22,410 nucleotides of DNA, from NCBI GenBank assembly GCA_963575745.1, contig CAUYUJ010004721.1, positions 45,001-67,410 of the forward strand. Reading direction: 5' to 3'. The notes under the pieces are model-generated. The model was not told where the DNA came from. It saw only the letters and a list, made by a program, of their open reading frames with translations, and ran no database searches. Of the stretch, positions 7,923 to 16,171 are shown one piece after another (position 1 is the first letter of the stretch; each line of letters starts with the position of its first letter). Made by a program: the position numbers and the translations under genes. This DNA is from Prorocentrum cordatum. Its lineage: Eukaryota; Sar; Dinophyceae; Prorocentrales; Prorocentraceae.

Positions 7923-8435
7923 AGGCTGGTCCTGGGGAAAGGGTCGAGACTTCTGGGGACCCCGCCCTGAAACAATCAGGGCACCGCACGTCAGGCTCCC
8001 CCTCGTTCGGGGGTGGACAGAACCCCCAACAGTGACACGTCGATTAGTGAACTGTCCGTTTTCGGTTCTCGAGAGGGCGCCGCGGCCGTTAGTTTCCAGG
8101 CTTGCGCCCGCCAGGTTTGGGCCCCAGGTCGTTTTCACTAAACCACGTTTTACTAAAGGGGGGTCTGTCCATCCCCGACTCGTCGAGAGCCGGGCGCTGC
8201 AGTATTGCCTCGCCAGAGGTCTTCCGCCGGCTCTCGGGCCCTGGCGGACCCTCACGGGCAGCTCCGGCGCCGAACGATGCGCCACAGAGGTGGGGGGTCT
8301 GGGGCTCCGTGCGTGATCTCTCAAGAGGTTGCACTTCTGCCAGCGGCGTCGGGTTTCGGGCGCTCTCCCCGCGTCTCTGGCGGGCTGGTTCTGCAGCCCC
8401 GGCGGCCGTTCCGCCCTTCTCGAAGCACAGAGTCG
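7923..8435. other. Unassigned DNA
   Basis: Mixed GC-rich sequence with no exon that can be supported. Open frames occur on both strands at once, and the longest - strand frame runs through the family-1 element at 7759-7922, so it is not a gene. No repeat partner was noticed within the window. Confidence 0.4.
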
Positions 8436-8439
8436 GCAA

Positions 8440-8675
8440 TCAGCATGACCTTGCGGAGCTCCGCGCTCGGGGGCGGCAGAGAGGGGGCGGATGACTGGGT
8501 GGGGGGTGGACATCACGGCCAGGGCCATGATATCTCCCCAGATCTCATGGCCCCTCTTCTGCAGTACGCGCCATGCTCCCCCCCTGGTCCGCGCACATGC
8601 CTCGGGCCATTGCCCCCCCCCCCCCCCTCCCTCCTCTTGGACGCCCCCCTCTTGGCCGCTCCCGAAGTCGGCATA
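8440..8675 (+). repeat. Dispersed repeat, CTCGGGGGCGGCAGAGAGGG type, copy 1
   Basis: It matches 18718-18910 in order: CTCGGGGGCGGCAGAGAGGG, GATGACT, GGGCCATGAT, TCTC(C/T)CCAGAT(C/T)TCATGG, CCCTCTTCT, GCGCACATGCC, then CTCCTCTTGGACGCCCCCCT and TTGGCCGCTCCCGA. The repeat is therefore ~200-230 bp. The open frames on both strands within it are not conserved between copies. 8676-8810 then resembles the GC-rich segment at 4075-4165. Confidence 0.8.
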
Positions 8676-8842
8676 AGCACAAACCTTCGGAGCTCCACGC
8701 GGATGTCTTAGATCTGCGCTGGGCCCCCCCCCTCGCGGCGCGCTCCACGCGCCAGGGAGAGGGGCCCCGCGCCGATCCAGAACCCGCGCGGAGCCCCGAA
8801 AATGTATACTAGTGCAGTTCTTTGGGTCTCGACTCCTTGCTC

Positions 8843-9011
8843 CCCATGCCTTAAGTCAGGCATGTCCCTCTACAGGAGGAGTATCCACAAATAGTCAAAA
8901 AATAGTCGGAGGACGATTTTTGTTTCGACTGTTTTTGGCTATTTTTGATTTTTTGTTTGAATTCGCCCCAAAATCTGCCTGTAGAAGGACATGCCCTACC
9001 TAGCCCATGCC
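8843..9011. mobile_element. Family-1 element with 8-bp target duplication
   Basis: CCCATGCC at 8843-8850 and again at 9004-9011 flanks the element 8851-9003. The left end is TTAAGTCAGGCATGTCCCTC and the right end GAAGGACATGCCCTACCTAG, inverted repeats of ~17 bp with a few differences. The interior (153 bp element overall) is AT-rich and carries AAATAGTCAAAAAATAGTC and GAGGACGATTTTTG. The exact duplication shows that it inserted as a unit by a transposase-like reaction; no transposase is encoded here. Confidence 0.88.
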
Positions 9012-9337
9012 TCCAGCGGCTTGTTTTTTCAGTCCCGGCGGTCGTTCCTCCAGTTCTGGGGCCCTGGGGCCACCAAAAAATAGGTCTGTGCCGAGAAGGC
9101 GTCCCCGGGTGAAGATGTCGACACCTCTGGGGACGCGGATTGAGAACATTGTCGGATGTCGAATGTTCTGATTTTTCCTATGGTATCACCCCTCAGACAT
9201 TCGACGGTGCTTTTTTTCAGTCCGGGGGCCCCATGAAGTCCCGAGCATTTTCCCCAGGGACAGATTTTCGTCGCGGGTCAGTGGGGCTCGAAAGCGGCTC
9301 CCCAGAGCTGAACTTCATGAGTTTCGCCAAGACTGCA

Positions 9338-9600
9338 CACATCATTCCGCCAGAGGTCTGGGCAGATGCCCGGGCCCGGGCTACCTGGGCAGGGGCTCGA
9401 AAACGGCTCCCCAGATCTGTGGAGCCATTTGAGCTCGAGCTGAGATTGATGAATTAGCTCGAGCTCAAGCTCGAGCTGTGATTGAGCCGTTTGAGCTCGA
9501 GCTGAGATCTGGCGAAGTTCATCAATCTCAGCTCGAGCTGAGATTGATGATCTTCGCCCAGATGGAACAAATCCATCCGCCAGAGGTCTGGGCAGATTCG
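9338..9600. repeat. Direct repeats around a 48-bp palindrome
   Basis: CCGCCAGAGGTCTGGGCAGA occurs near 9348 and 9578. Between them are several GAGCTCGAGCTGAGATTGAT units (near 9430, 9491 and 9532). 9519-9550 is a perfect 32-bp palindrome centred on CTCGAG, and 9511-9558 extends it to 48 bp with only one mismatched pair (9518/9551). As single-stranded DNA or RNA it would form a long hairpin. Confidence 0.85.
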
Positions 9601-10039
9601 CGGGCGTCGGGAGCCTGGGCCCCGGGGGCCCGGCCCCAGGGCCAGCACCCCCTCCCGAATCCCTCCCTCCCCTTTGCCCTCATCTCCCTTCTTTCAGCAC
9701 CAGAGATCTTGATACACCAGGGCCTGCCCTTCGCGTTGCCAGACTCCCCATGAGGTCGCAAAAAGGCCCTGGTGCCAAGGTAGCAGCTCTTCTATGGACG
9801 ACTCCAAGAAGACCCTCGGTGACCCAGAGGCTCCAAGACCGCCCCACGCTTGCCGCCTCGTCAGAGGAAGGGGGATCGCCGCCACCACCGCCGCCACCAC
9901 CACAACCGCCTCGGTGGTCGCCAGATGTGTTCCTGGCACAGTGTCTCCCCGGCTCTTCGCGCTACTTTGGGGCCCCCAGGGCCCTCAGTGCCCCGCGAGG
10001 GGCGCCCTGGGCAACGCCGGATGTTCGTAGGAAGGGAGG

Positions 10040-10363
10040 TCGCCGCCACCACCACCACTGCCACCACCACCACCACCGCCACCACCACCACCACCACCAC
10101 CGCCACCACCACCACCACGACCACCACCACCACCACCACGACCACCACCACCACCACCACGACCACCACCACCACCACCACCACCCACCACCACACCACC
10201 ACCACCACCACCACCACCACCACCACCACCACCACCACCACCACCACACACACCACCACCCCACCACCACCACCACCACCACACCACCACCACCCACCAC
10301 CACCACCACCACCACCACCACCACCACCACCACCACCACCACCACCACCACCACCACCACCAC
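10040..10363. repeat. (CAC)n microsatellite
   Basis: About 320 bp of CAC/ACC triplets with scattered CGC and GAC variants in the first half (GACCACCACCACCACCACCAC recurring every ~21 bp) and slip points (CCCACC, ACACAC) in the second. It translates to poly-His, poly-Thr or poly-Pro on + and poly-Val, Trp or Gly on -, so the open frames are repeat products. A short related CCACCGCCGCCACC run is at 9880-9910. Confidence 0.95.
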
Positions 10364-10589
10364 CTGAGCGACGCAACAAAAATGGAGTCCTCGGCGCCGA
10401 CATCAGCCCATAAGCTGCCCGCGTCAGGTCGTGTGCCAGCCCCTCTTCTCCAGTGTGGCGTGCCACGCCGGCGGTCTACAAAAGCCACCACGTAAGGTCG
10501 TTGAGCCATCTCGCGTGAGGCCCGCTTCTGATCGTCGCCCCCCTGGCAGGGTGCAGACGTGATGTCGGGGGCGGTGGCGGTGTGTGTGT

Positions 10590-10705
10590 CGGTAGGCTCG
10601 CGCAGGCCGCGGCGGCGCCCGCGGGCGCGGATGTGTGGGGGGGCGGGGCGCCTCCGGTCCGTGCCCTGGAACGTGCCGACGTCGAGCCACCTGCGCCATC
10701 GGAAG
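10590..10705 (+). other. Candidate Ala-rich exon, unrecognised
   Basis: From about 10597 one + frame reads AQAAAAPAGADVWGGGAPPV and continues RALERADVEPPAPSEV, with high G+C at third positions and some acidic residues, unlike the surrounding repeats. A possible AG acceptor lies at GGTAG (near 10590) or CGCAG (near 10601). There is no domain, no stop and no clear donor before the family-2 element at 10724. It is equally likely to be GC-rich noncoding DNA. Confidence 0.15.
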
Positions 10706-10723
10706 TCGGTACGATCGAGATGG

Positions 10724-10905
10724 GTACAGTCGGGGCGCTGAATAAGGAACCCTTTTCGTTGGGGAGGGGCTCGGTGTCCCTTGATTGTTTTACAGTTTGC
10801 CTTGGGTTTTCCTGAGGTTCTCCATGGGAAATCGAAGTTTAACTGATGGGAAAAGGGGGCCTCGTTCTTTATTTGGGGTTCCTTAGGTCAACGCCCCGAC
10901 TGTAC
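10724..10905. mobile_element. Family-2 182-bp terminal-inverted-repeat element, copy 2
   Basis: Same length and termini as 4330-4511: GTACAGTCGGGGCGCTGA at the left, and at the right the inverted form with one change, CAACGCCCCGACTGTAC. Interior landmarks GTTGGGGAGGGGCTCGGTGT and CCATGGGAAATCGA are shared. The 19-bp sequence before it (10707-10725, CGGTACGATCGAGATGGGT) recurs at 11074-11092, where it continues into GCGGAAAG and no element follows. Confidence 0.85.
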
Positions 10906-10942
10906 GGTCGGGCGGGGCCAGGACAAGGATCAATCCGCTGCA

Positions 10943-10978
10943 GAGCGTTCCGGAACGCTCTCAGAGCGTTCCGGAACC
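10943..10978. repeat. 20-bp perfect palindrome with a partial second copy
   Basis: AGAGCGTTCCGGAACGCTCT is a perfect 20-bp palindrome at 10943-10962, and AGAGCGTTCCGGAAC repeats directly after it. It could be a binding site or a hairpin; nothing around it identifies a role. Confidence 0.75.
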
Positions 10979-10979
10979 C

Positions 10980-11985
10980 GCGGCGCCCGAGATAGCTTCC
11001 ACAGCCGCTGGACCTCGGACATCCTCGATTTGTCCTCACCCGATTTTGTCCTCGCCCTGGTTTCGTCTTTATGCGGTACGATCGAGATGGGTGCGGAAAG
11101 AAGAGGTGCTTGCAGGCGATTTTTCTCCCCACCCCCCGACTTCTCGACGAAGAATGAATCCGCTGAGAGAAGAAGGGAAACCCTGGGGTACAACCCCAGG
11201 GGGCTATTCGGACGCACCCCCCCATCATATATCCCAGGGTTGGGCCCCAAATTTTTGGTCCATTCGAAAACCCCCCAAAGCCTGGGATAGGGGTCGACAT
11301 ATCCCTCGTTAGGTGCGAAGACCGACAGCAACGCCTGACCATTTTTGACAGTTGGTTGTCGGCGTCGCCACGTGCGTTGACCGTTTGGGGCACAGGGCCG
11401 CCTGCCCAAAAGCGCGATTGTGAGCAGCATCTGTTATTGGGCATCGTTTTTTTTTTGTTTCCTCCACATGAACGCCTCGTTCGATCAAGGTCGAATGATC
11501 CACGCGCTGTCAGATACCAGCGGCGGCGTCATCACAACGTGAGCCCGTCGCGCGTTCTGCGGCGGACTTGCGGGGCATCCTGCGCGCCGTAGGCCCGACA
11601 GAGCAGCAGATGCTGCACCCCTCAGCAGTAGCACTGGTGGGCTTCGCTCTCGCTGCCCCTCTCCCCTTCTCTCACCTTCGCAGGCCGATCTCTGGATGCG
11701 GGTCTGGGAGTTTGCATCAACACGGGCCTGGCTCTTCGGGCCTGGGCTCGAAGCAGGTTTGAACACCACTGAGCTCATGGAGCTCCTCAGGCTGCGCTTT
11801 TCTGGCTCATCATCCTGGCTTCTCCCGACATTCCTTTCCCCCTCCCCACTCCCTTCGTCTCTCTCTGCCTCCTTCTTTCGCTATGTATCTCCCCCCCTCT
11901 CCGTCCCTCTCCAGACGTGCGTAAGAGTTGGCAGCTCAGAATATTACACCAGAAAAAACCCAGTCAGTGGATGGTTTGAGATGGG
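10980..11985. other. Unassigned DNA
   Basis: No exon can be supported. 11074-11105 (GATGGGTGCGGAAAGAAGAG) resembles the left end of the element at 19484. 11185-11290 holds short foldbacks (ACCCTGGGGTACAACCCCAG). 11389-11440 (GGGCCGCCTGCCCAAAAGCG then CTGTTATTGGGC) resembles 19583-19620. 11640-11920 is C/T-rich. Confidence 0.4.
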
Positions 11986-12017
11986 ATCGATAAAGAGATC
12001 GATAATGAGATCGACCA

Positions 12018-12115
12018 GGAACCCGGGAACCCGGGAACCGGGAACCCACCGAAATCGGCCCGGAACCAATGACCAGGAACCCGGGAACCCGGAGCCGGGA
12101 AGCCTGGAACCCAGC
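12018..12115. repeat. GGAACCCG minisatellite
   Basis: Degenerate tandem copies of an 8-9 bp unit close to GGAACCCGG, in two blocks (12018-12048 and 12075-12115) separated by ~30 bp. The motif GGAACCCGGGAACCCGGGA is close to palindromic around CCCGGG. Confidence 0.75.
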
Positions 12116-12649
12116 CGGCCACCCAAATCGGCGGGATTTTTTCGCCAAATTTTTCAATTTCCGCTAGGACCCTGTCAGTGCAAGCACTGATTGGGGAATA
12201 AGGGGAACTCGTGGGTACACGCCAGGGGTCTATCCAAGCGCATGACCAATCGAGGGTGGGCCCGCCTGGTGTATCCTTCAGTTGGCCCCCGAAGTGTTTG
12301 GCCAGTCCAGAGTCCCACGAAGTCGGGCATGGGGTTCGCGATGCCTCTCGTTGTTGGTGAGCAAGCCTCACGAGCGATCTTGCCCCTCTCTTCCCCCTGG
12401 AGACCCTCCCATCACCCCTGGTTATGAAGGGTTGACCCGGTAAGTGCATTCGAGCCGGTTCAGTCGTCAACGGGGGGGGGTGTTAGTGGTGGAGCGTTTC
12501 CGCCGTTATTCATCGTTCCAGGGGGGTCAATTTCGATCGGACCCCCCGTCATTTTTCCCAAGTGGGGGGTCTGCCTGCGCGCGATTTGTCAGTTGTCGGC
12601 TTCTGCTGCTGCTGCTACTGCTGCTGCATGCTGGTGCTGCTCCATGCTG

Positions 12650-12870
12650 CGGCCCCAAGAGGCCCCCAAGAGCGCCCCGAGACGCCCCCAAGAGCGCCCC
12701 AAGAGGCCCCCAAGAGAGCCCCAATATTTTTTGTTTTTTCTTTGATCCCTCGGGGAGCTTTCGGCGGCCCCCAAGAGGCCCCCAAAGGCTCCCAAGAGGC
12801 CCCCAAGAGGCCCTCAAGGGCCCCCAAGAGGCCCCCAAGAGGCCCCCAAGAGCGGCCCAAGAGGCCCCAG
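12650..12870. repeat. GCCCCCAAGAG minisatellite
   Basis: About 15 copies of an 11-12 bp unit close to GCCCCCAAGAG in two blocks (12654-12720 and 12765-12865), split by an AT-richer spacer around 12721-12764. A loosely related, inverted composition (GGGGGCCTTNTGGGG) fills 13270-13440. Frames through both are Gly/Pro/Arg or Trp-rich and are not genes. Confidence 0.8.
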
Positions 12871-13199
12871 GAAGCCAAAAAAAATATTACAGAAAAAGTA
12901 GCGGAAATCACAAATTTCTAAGATTTCGGGGGACCCGCCGCTTTCGCCCCTTGTTCTGAACACTTTTTGGCGCGTCGCCGCGGCTGGTTTTTATTGGCCT
13001 GCGCGCGCAAAAGCCACCCCCGGCCCGCCCGGAGGGGCGTCCAGAAAATTTGCTTTTTGGGGGTTCCATTATTCAGGGGACATTCGAAAAACCCACAGTT
13101 TCGGCAGGCCCCACGAATAGTGGAAGCGGGGGCCGGGGGGGCCCGAGACGGCCAGAAAAGGATTCCAAAATCGTCAAAGTGCGGCCTTGGAGGCCCCAT

Positions 13200-13440
13200 G
13201 ATGGCCTCAAGAGGCCGCGATATTTCCCCAAGAAGGCGCCATATGGCTTCAATGGTTTCCAAGACGCTCTCGGGGGCTTTCGGGGCCTGTATGCGTGCTT
13301 ATGGGGGCCTGATGGTGGGCTTCTTGAGGCCTCATGGGGCCATGTCGGGGGCCTTTTGGGGCCCTTTTGTGGGCTTCTGGGGGCCTTATGGGGCCATCTT
13401 GGGGGCATGTGGGGAGCCTTTCGGGAATATTGTGGCCTCT
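13200..13440. repeat. Degenerate GGGGCCTT/GGGGGC repeats
   Basis: Degenerate units of 12-18 bp with GGGGGCCTT, TGGGGCCAT and GGGGGCTT cores. The composition is roughly the complement of the 12650-12870 array, so the two could pair if transcribed together. Confidence 0.55.
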
Positions 13441-14786
13441 GGTGGTGGTTTGGGCCCCTGTCCAACGACTTGTGTCGTGCCAAGCCAGAGTGATTTGCTC
13501 ATGAGATGATTCTGCAATGCGTCAAAAGCTTTATTCATCGCCGGAGTGGGGTGTTGTGTTTGAAGTTGGGTTGTTATGGTTCGAGAACCCCCCCTCGTGT
13601 GGCGCCGTTCGAATCGTTATTTATCCTTCCAGGGGGTGAGTTAGAGTGAGTCAGGTTTTTCATTCGTCACGGCTGAGGGAAGGTTGAGTGTTTCGCGATT
13701 TATTTGTATTATTCAAGCCTGCTGCGACCAGGGTCCAGCGTTGTATTGCCGGGGGTGATACCCTCCCCTCCGTAGCCACTCTCTCGGGGGACTTCCAGGC
13801 GACGAGGCAGATCTGCCGTGGTCTCGTCGGCTCGAAGGCCCGTCCTGGCCCGGGGCGCTGGCGCCCTGGCGCGGGAGGCTTCGCCGAGCGAGAGCTGACG
13901 AGCTGCTGGGAGGGGGGAGGTCTGGTGGTCGGGGTCGGGCGTCAGCGTCGCTGGTCGTGGCGGACGTGGCAGGGGCCTGCGCTAACAGGGGTCAGCCAAT
14001 CCCTTCTGGCTGTCCCGGGTTGGGAAGCCATGGGGCTGTCCCGGGTTGGGTAGCCATGGGGCGCCGCCGCCCCTCGCCTCCTTCCACTGGCTCGGGGTTG
14101 GTGGAGCTGCTGCGCGGTCGGCCGGTGTTCGCGCTAGGGCCTTGGCCGACCCAGGGCAGCGCTGACCGGGGGCTACGCGTCCGCAGATCAGACCGCTCCC
14201 CACCTCCACTGGGAAAGCCTCGGCCCCGCTGCCCCGTCGGGTTCCGCGGCTTCTATCCTCACCTCCAGGGGGTAGGCCGGTGGCGCTGAGGAATCCTGGC
14301 CCACCGGGGGAGGGAGACAGGCCTGACGATGCCGAGGGCCCCGCTGGCTGAGCCCCGTGCCTGCCTCCCGTTTTGGGATCCCCTGACGAGAAGGGGCGTA
14401 ACGGGGGTGGGTGGGAGGGACGGGGCGGTGGGCGCGGCTGGTGACGGTCCCAGACATGCGACGTCTTGTTTTTTTCGGCACGGCGCCCCTGGAAGTCCAG
14501 ACCCCTGGAAGACCTCCCGTCCCGTTTTTTTTTTCAGGAGGAGAAGAAACACACAAACACAATTAACCGTTGATTCCCAGGAAGATATGGGAAAATATGG
14601 GAATTGGGCGGGAAGGCAGAAACCCAGAAAATATGGGAAAATCTGGGCAATCGTTTTATCTGTGTGTATTTATTTGCGTGTCCTTGATTTTTTTACGACG
14701 CGCCCGTGTCTGGGGCCGCGGGATCACGGGGAAGGGCGGGGCTCCGGCGGGGGCGGGCCGAGCCGCGGCGGGGCCGCCCGCCGCAG
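13441..14786. other. Unassigned DNA, presumably intron upstream of the 14787 exon
   Basis: No exon of the downstream gene was recognised here. Between 14040 and 14560 the sequence is G-rich and open in several frames at once. 14584-14650 carries four copies of an AATATGGGAA-like motif. A short match to the first nine bases of the dinoflagellate spliced leader at 13770 is too brief to count. If the gene at 14787 extends upstream, much of this is intron. Confidence 0.35.
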
Positions 14787-14917
14787 GACGCCGCGCCCGA
14801 GCTGGAGGGCGGCCGCGCCCGGGCCGCGCCCGCCTGCGCCGTGTGCTGGCGTCCGGCGCGAGGCCTGCTGGCGCCGTGCTCCGGGTGCGGGCACGGGGCC
14901 CACGTCGCGTGCTTCAG
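14787..14917 (+). CDS. GATOR2-type zinc finger protein, penultimate exon (partial gene)
   Basis: This exon encodes the first part of a C-terminal metal-binding finger. After an Ala/Arg-rich lead the + frame reads CAVCWRPARGLLAPCSGC and then GHGAHVACF: a C-x2-C pair (14835, 14844), ten residues, a second C-x2-C pair (14877, 14886), then GHGxH (His codons 14892 and 14901). The C-x2-C-x10-C-x2-C-G-H-G-x-H layout is characteristic of the C-terminal RING-like domain of GATOR2 subunits WDR24, WDR59 and MIOS, which act at the lysosome or vacuole to relieve GATOR1 inhibition of TORC1. The 5' limit is a proposed CCGCAG acceptor (14781-14786) followed by GAC. The 3' limit is CTTCAG followed by GC. The exon ends in phase 2. 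Upstream exons (beta-propeller, RWD) were not found, so which family member this is stays open. Confidence 0.68.
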
Positions 14918-14957
14918 GCGCCGCGGGGGGCGCCGGCCACTCGAGCAGGAGGTCGAG

Positions 14958-15053
14958 GGGGAGGGGGAGGGGGGGAGGAGGAGGAGGAGGAGGAGGAGGA
15001 GGAGGAGGAGGAGGAGGGGGAGGAGGAGGAGGAGGAGGAGGAGGAGGAGGAGG
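14958..15053. repeat. (GGA)n tract, proximal
   Basis: About 95 bp of GGA preceded by GAGGGGGAGGGGGAGGGGGG. It lies ~40 bp inside the 5' end of the intron and is followed by CATACTTGATTTACCCCAG, which resembles the real 3' intron end. Confidence 0.95.
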
Positions 15054-15079
15054 ACATACTTGATTTACCCCAGAGTTGT

Positions 15080-15103
15080 TTCCTTCGTAGAACTACGAAA
15101 GGT
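15080..15103. repeat. Short hairpin
   Basis: TTCGTAG and CTACGAA are perfect 7-bp inverted repeats separated by AA (15084-15099), with flanking CC and AGG extending the symmetry imperfectly. It follows directly after the CCCCAG copy within the intron. Confidence 0.6.
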
Positions 15104-15304
15104 CCGCGTATGCTCGTCGATTCGACGGAAAATCCATTTTGGGGTTCATCGCTTCTGCATTCGACCCCCTGCTCGAGCCATGCAACCGCGCCGGTCCTGG
15201 GAGGGACCGGTGCTGGGTCCAGGGCCTGTGTCGGGGAGGCAGGCTTAAGCACAGATCCTGGGCCCAGGGGATGGGCTTGGCTCAGGAGCGAAAGAAGCGT
15301 GGGC

Positions 15305-15470
15305 AACGATAGGGTGAAGTCGGGCATGTCCCTCTACAGGAGGAAAATTCAGAAACAGTCAAAAAATTGTCAGTGGACGATTCTTCGATTATTTTTTTAT
15401 GATTACATTTTTCATTTTAATTTTTCGTTCAAAATCGGCCTGTAGGGGGACATGCCCGACCTAACGATAG
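15305..15470. mobile_element. Family-1 element with 8-bp target duplication, inside the intron
   Basis: AACGATAG at 15305-15312 and 15463-15470 flanks the element. The left arm is GAAGTCGGGCATGTCCCTC followed by TACAGGAGG; the right arm is GGCCTGTAGGGGGACATGCC followed by CGACCT. The interior has AACAGTCAAAAAATTGTC, GTGGACGATTCTTCG and TTTTTCGTTCAAAATC. At ~150 bp it is the tightest copy. It lies in the intron of the zinc finger gene, in the unspliced part. Confidence 0.88.
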
Positions 15471-15494
15471 TGGGGGATGGGCATCGGGGGGAAC

Positions 15495-15560
15495 GCATCG
15501 ACCCCCGATCGCCCACTGCGATCGCCAGTATGGGGCCCGATAGCCCCACCCCGCCCATGA
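15495..15560. repeat. Dispersed GCATCGACCC repeat, copy 1
   Basis: GCATCGACCC, then CGATCGCCCA, GCCAGTATGGGGCC and TAGCCCCACCCCGCCCA line up with 19717-19779 (GCATCGACCC, CCATCGCCCAT, GGGGGCCTGG, TAGCCCACCCCGCCCA). After this the two diverge, although both contain further ATCGCCGA(T/C) motifs. Confidence 0.6.
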
Positions 15561-16058
15561 AGGTCTGGTTTCGCCATCGGGGGCCCATCGCCGATCTAGG
15601 CGATCTAGCGCCGATTCCAGGGCGATGCATCACCCCCTACGCCAGTCCCCCCCCATCGCTGTCCCTAAAAGCAGGACGTACACGTACATGATTCCACGTC
15701 GGTTTCGAGAGTGCAATGCGCGAGCGTTCGTGTCGTGAAGCTGGTTTCGCTGATCGGGGGGCCGTGCTCATGTGCGTGGTTGGGCGCGTGCGTCCTTCGT
15801 GGGCTCCCTACTGGCCGGGGTCGGTGCAGGCGTGTGGCTGGCGTCTTCCCCAGGCTTATGATGTCCCAACCCAGTTTAGCCTTGATCACCAGAAAGAATT
15901 TCGAGCAGAAAGAGTACCGAAACTCAATGGTGTTCACGTGTCGGGCCCTGGGAGGCACTCGTCCCACACCGTCTCGACGCTGCTTCGACGCTCTCTCGAC
16001 ACTTCTCCAGGTGCTCGAAGCTATTTCTGGGATGTGGTCCTTAAATACGATGGGAGCA

Positions 16059-16153
16059 AGGAGGAGGAGGAGGAGGAGGAGGAGGAGGAGAAGGAGGAGG
16101 AGGAGGAGGAGAGGAGGAGGAGGAGGAGGAGGAGGAGGAGAGGAGGAGGAGGA
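16059..16153. repeat. (GGA)n tract, distal
   Basis: About 95 bp of GGA with one AAG interruption near 16090 and slips to GAGGAG. It ends 18 bp before the splice acceptor, in place of the pyrimidine tract expected of ordinary introns. Confidence 0.95.
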
Positions 16154-16171
16154 GCATTTATCTAACCCCAG

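Larger units (their letters stand above)
14918..16171 (+). other. 1254-bp GC-AG intron with direct repeats at both ends
   Basis: The intron is placed by protein homology: removing it joins phase 2 (AG) to G, giving an Arg codon, and sets six residues between GHGAH and the WF pair, as I recall for WDR59/WDR24 fingers. The donor is CAG/GCGCCG and the acceptor CCCCAG/GCGCTGG, so CAGGCGC (14915-14921 and 16169-16175) is a 7-bp direct repeat spanning both boundaries. GC donors and boundary repeats are known in dinoflagellate introns. Inside are two (GGA)n tracts, one near each end, a family-1 element, and a dispersed repeat at 15495-15560. Frames within it are incidental. Confidence 0.65.

Noticed and set aside
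7839-8528. 229-residue - strand frame
   Set aside because: It runs through a family-1 element and overlaps equally long + frames; no domain is seen. The similar peptide start at 3339-3501 comes only from the shared element end.
9861-10509. Poly-His, poly-Val, poly-Trp and poly-Gly frames
   Set aside because: They are products of (CAC)n in different frames.
12314-12330. CGAAGTCGGGCATGGGG, resembling a family-1 end
   Set aside because: The match stops after GTCGGGCATG with none of the TCCCTCTACAGG continuation or interior.
13770-13779. CCGTAGCCA, matching the start of the dinoflagellate spliced leader
   Set aside because: Only the first nine bases agree; the rest does not continue the leader, so chance is sufficient.
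13688-14289. Two overlapping + frames of 110-121 residues
   Set aside because: No recognisable domain, and several frames are open in this G-rich stretch.
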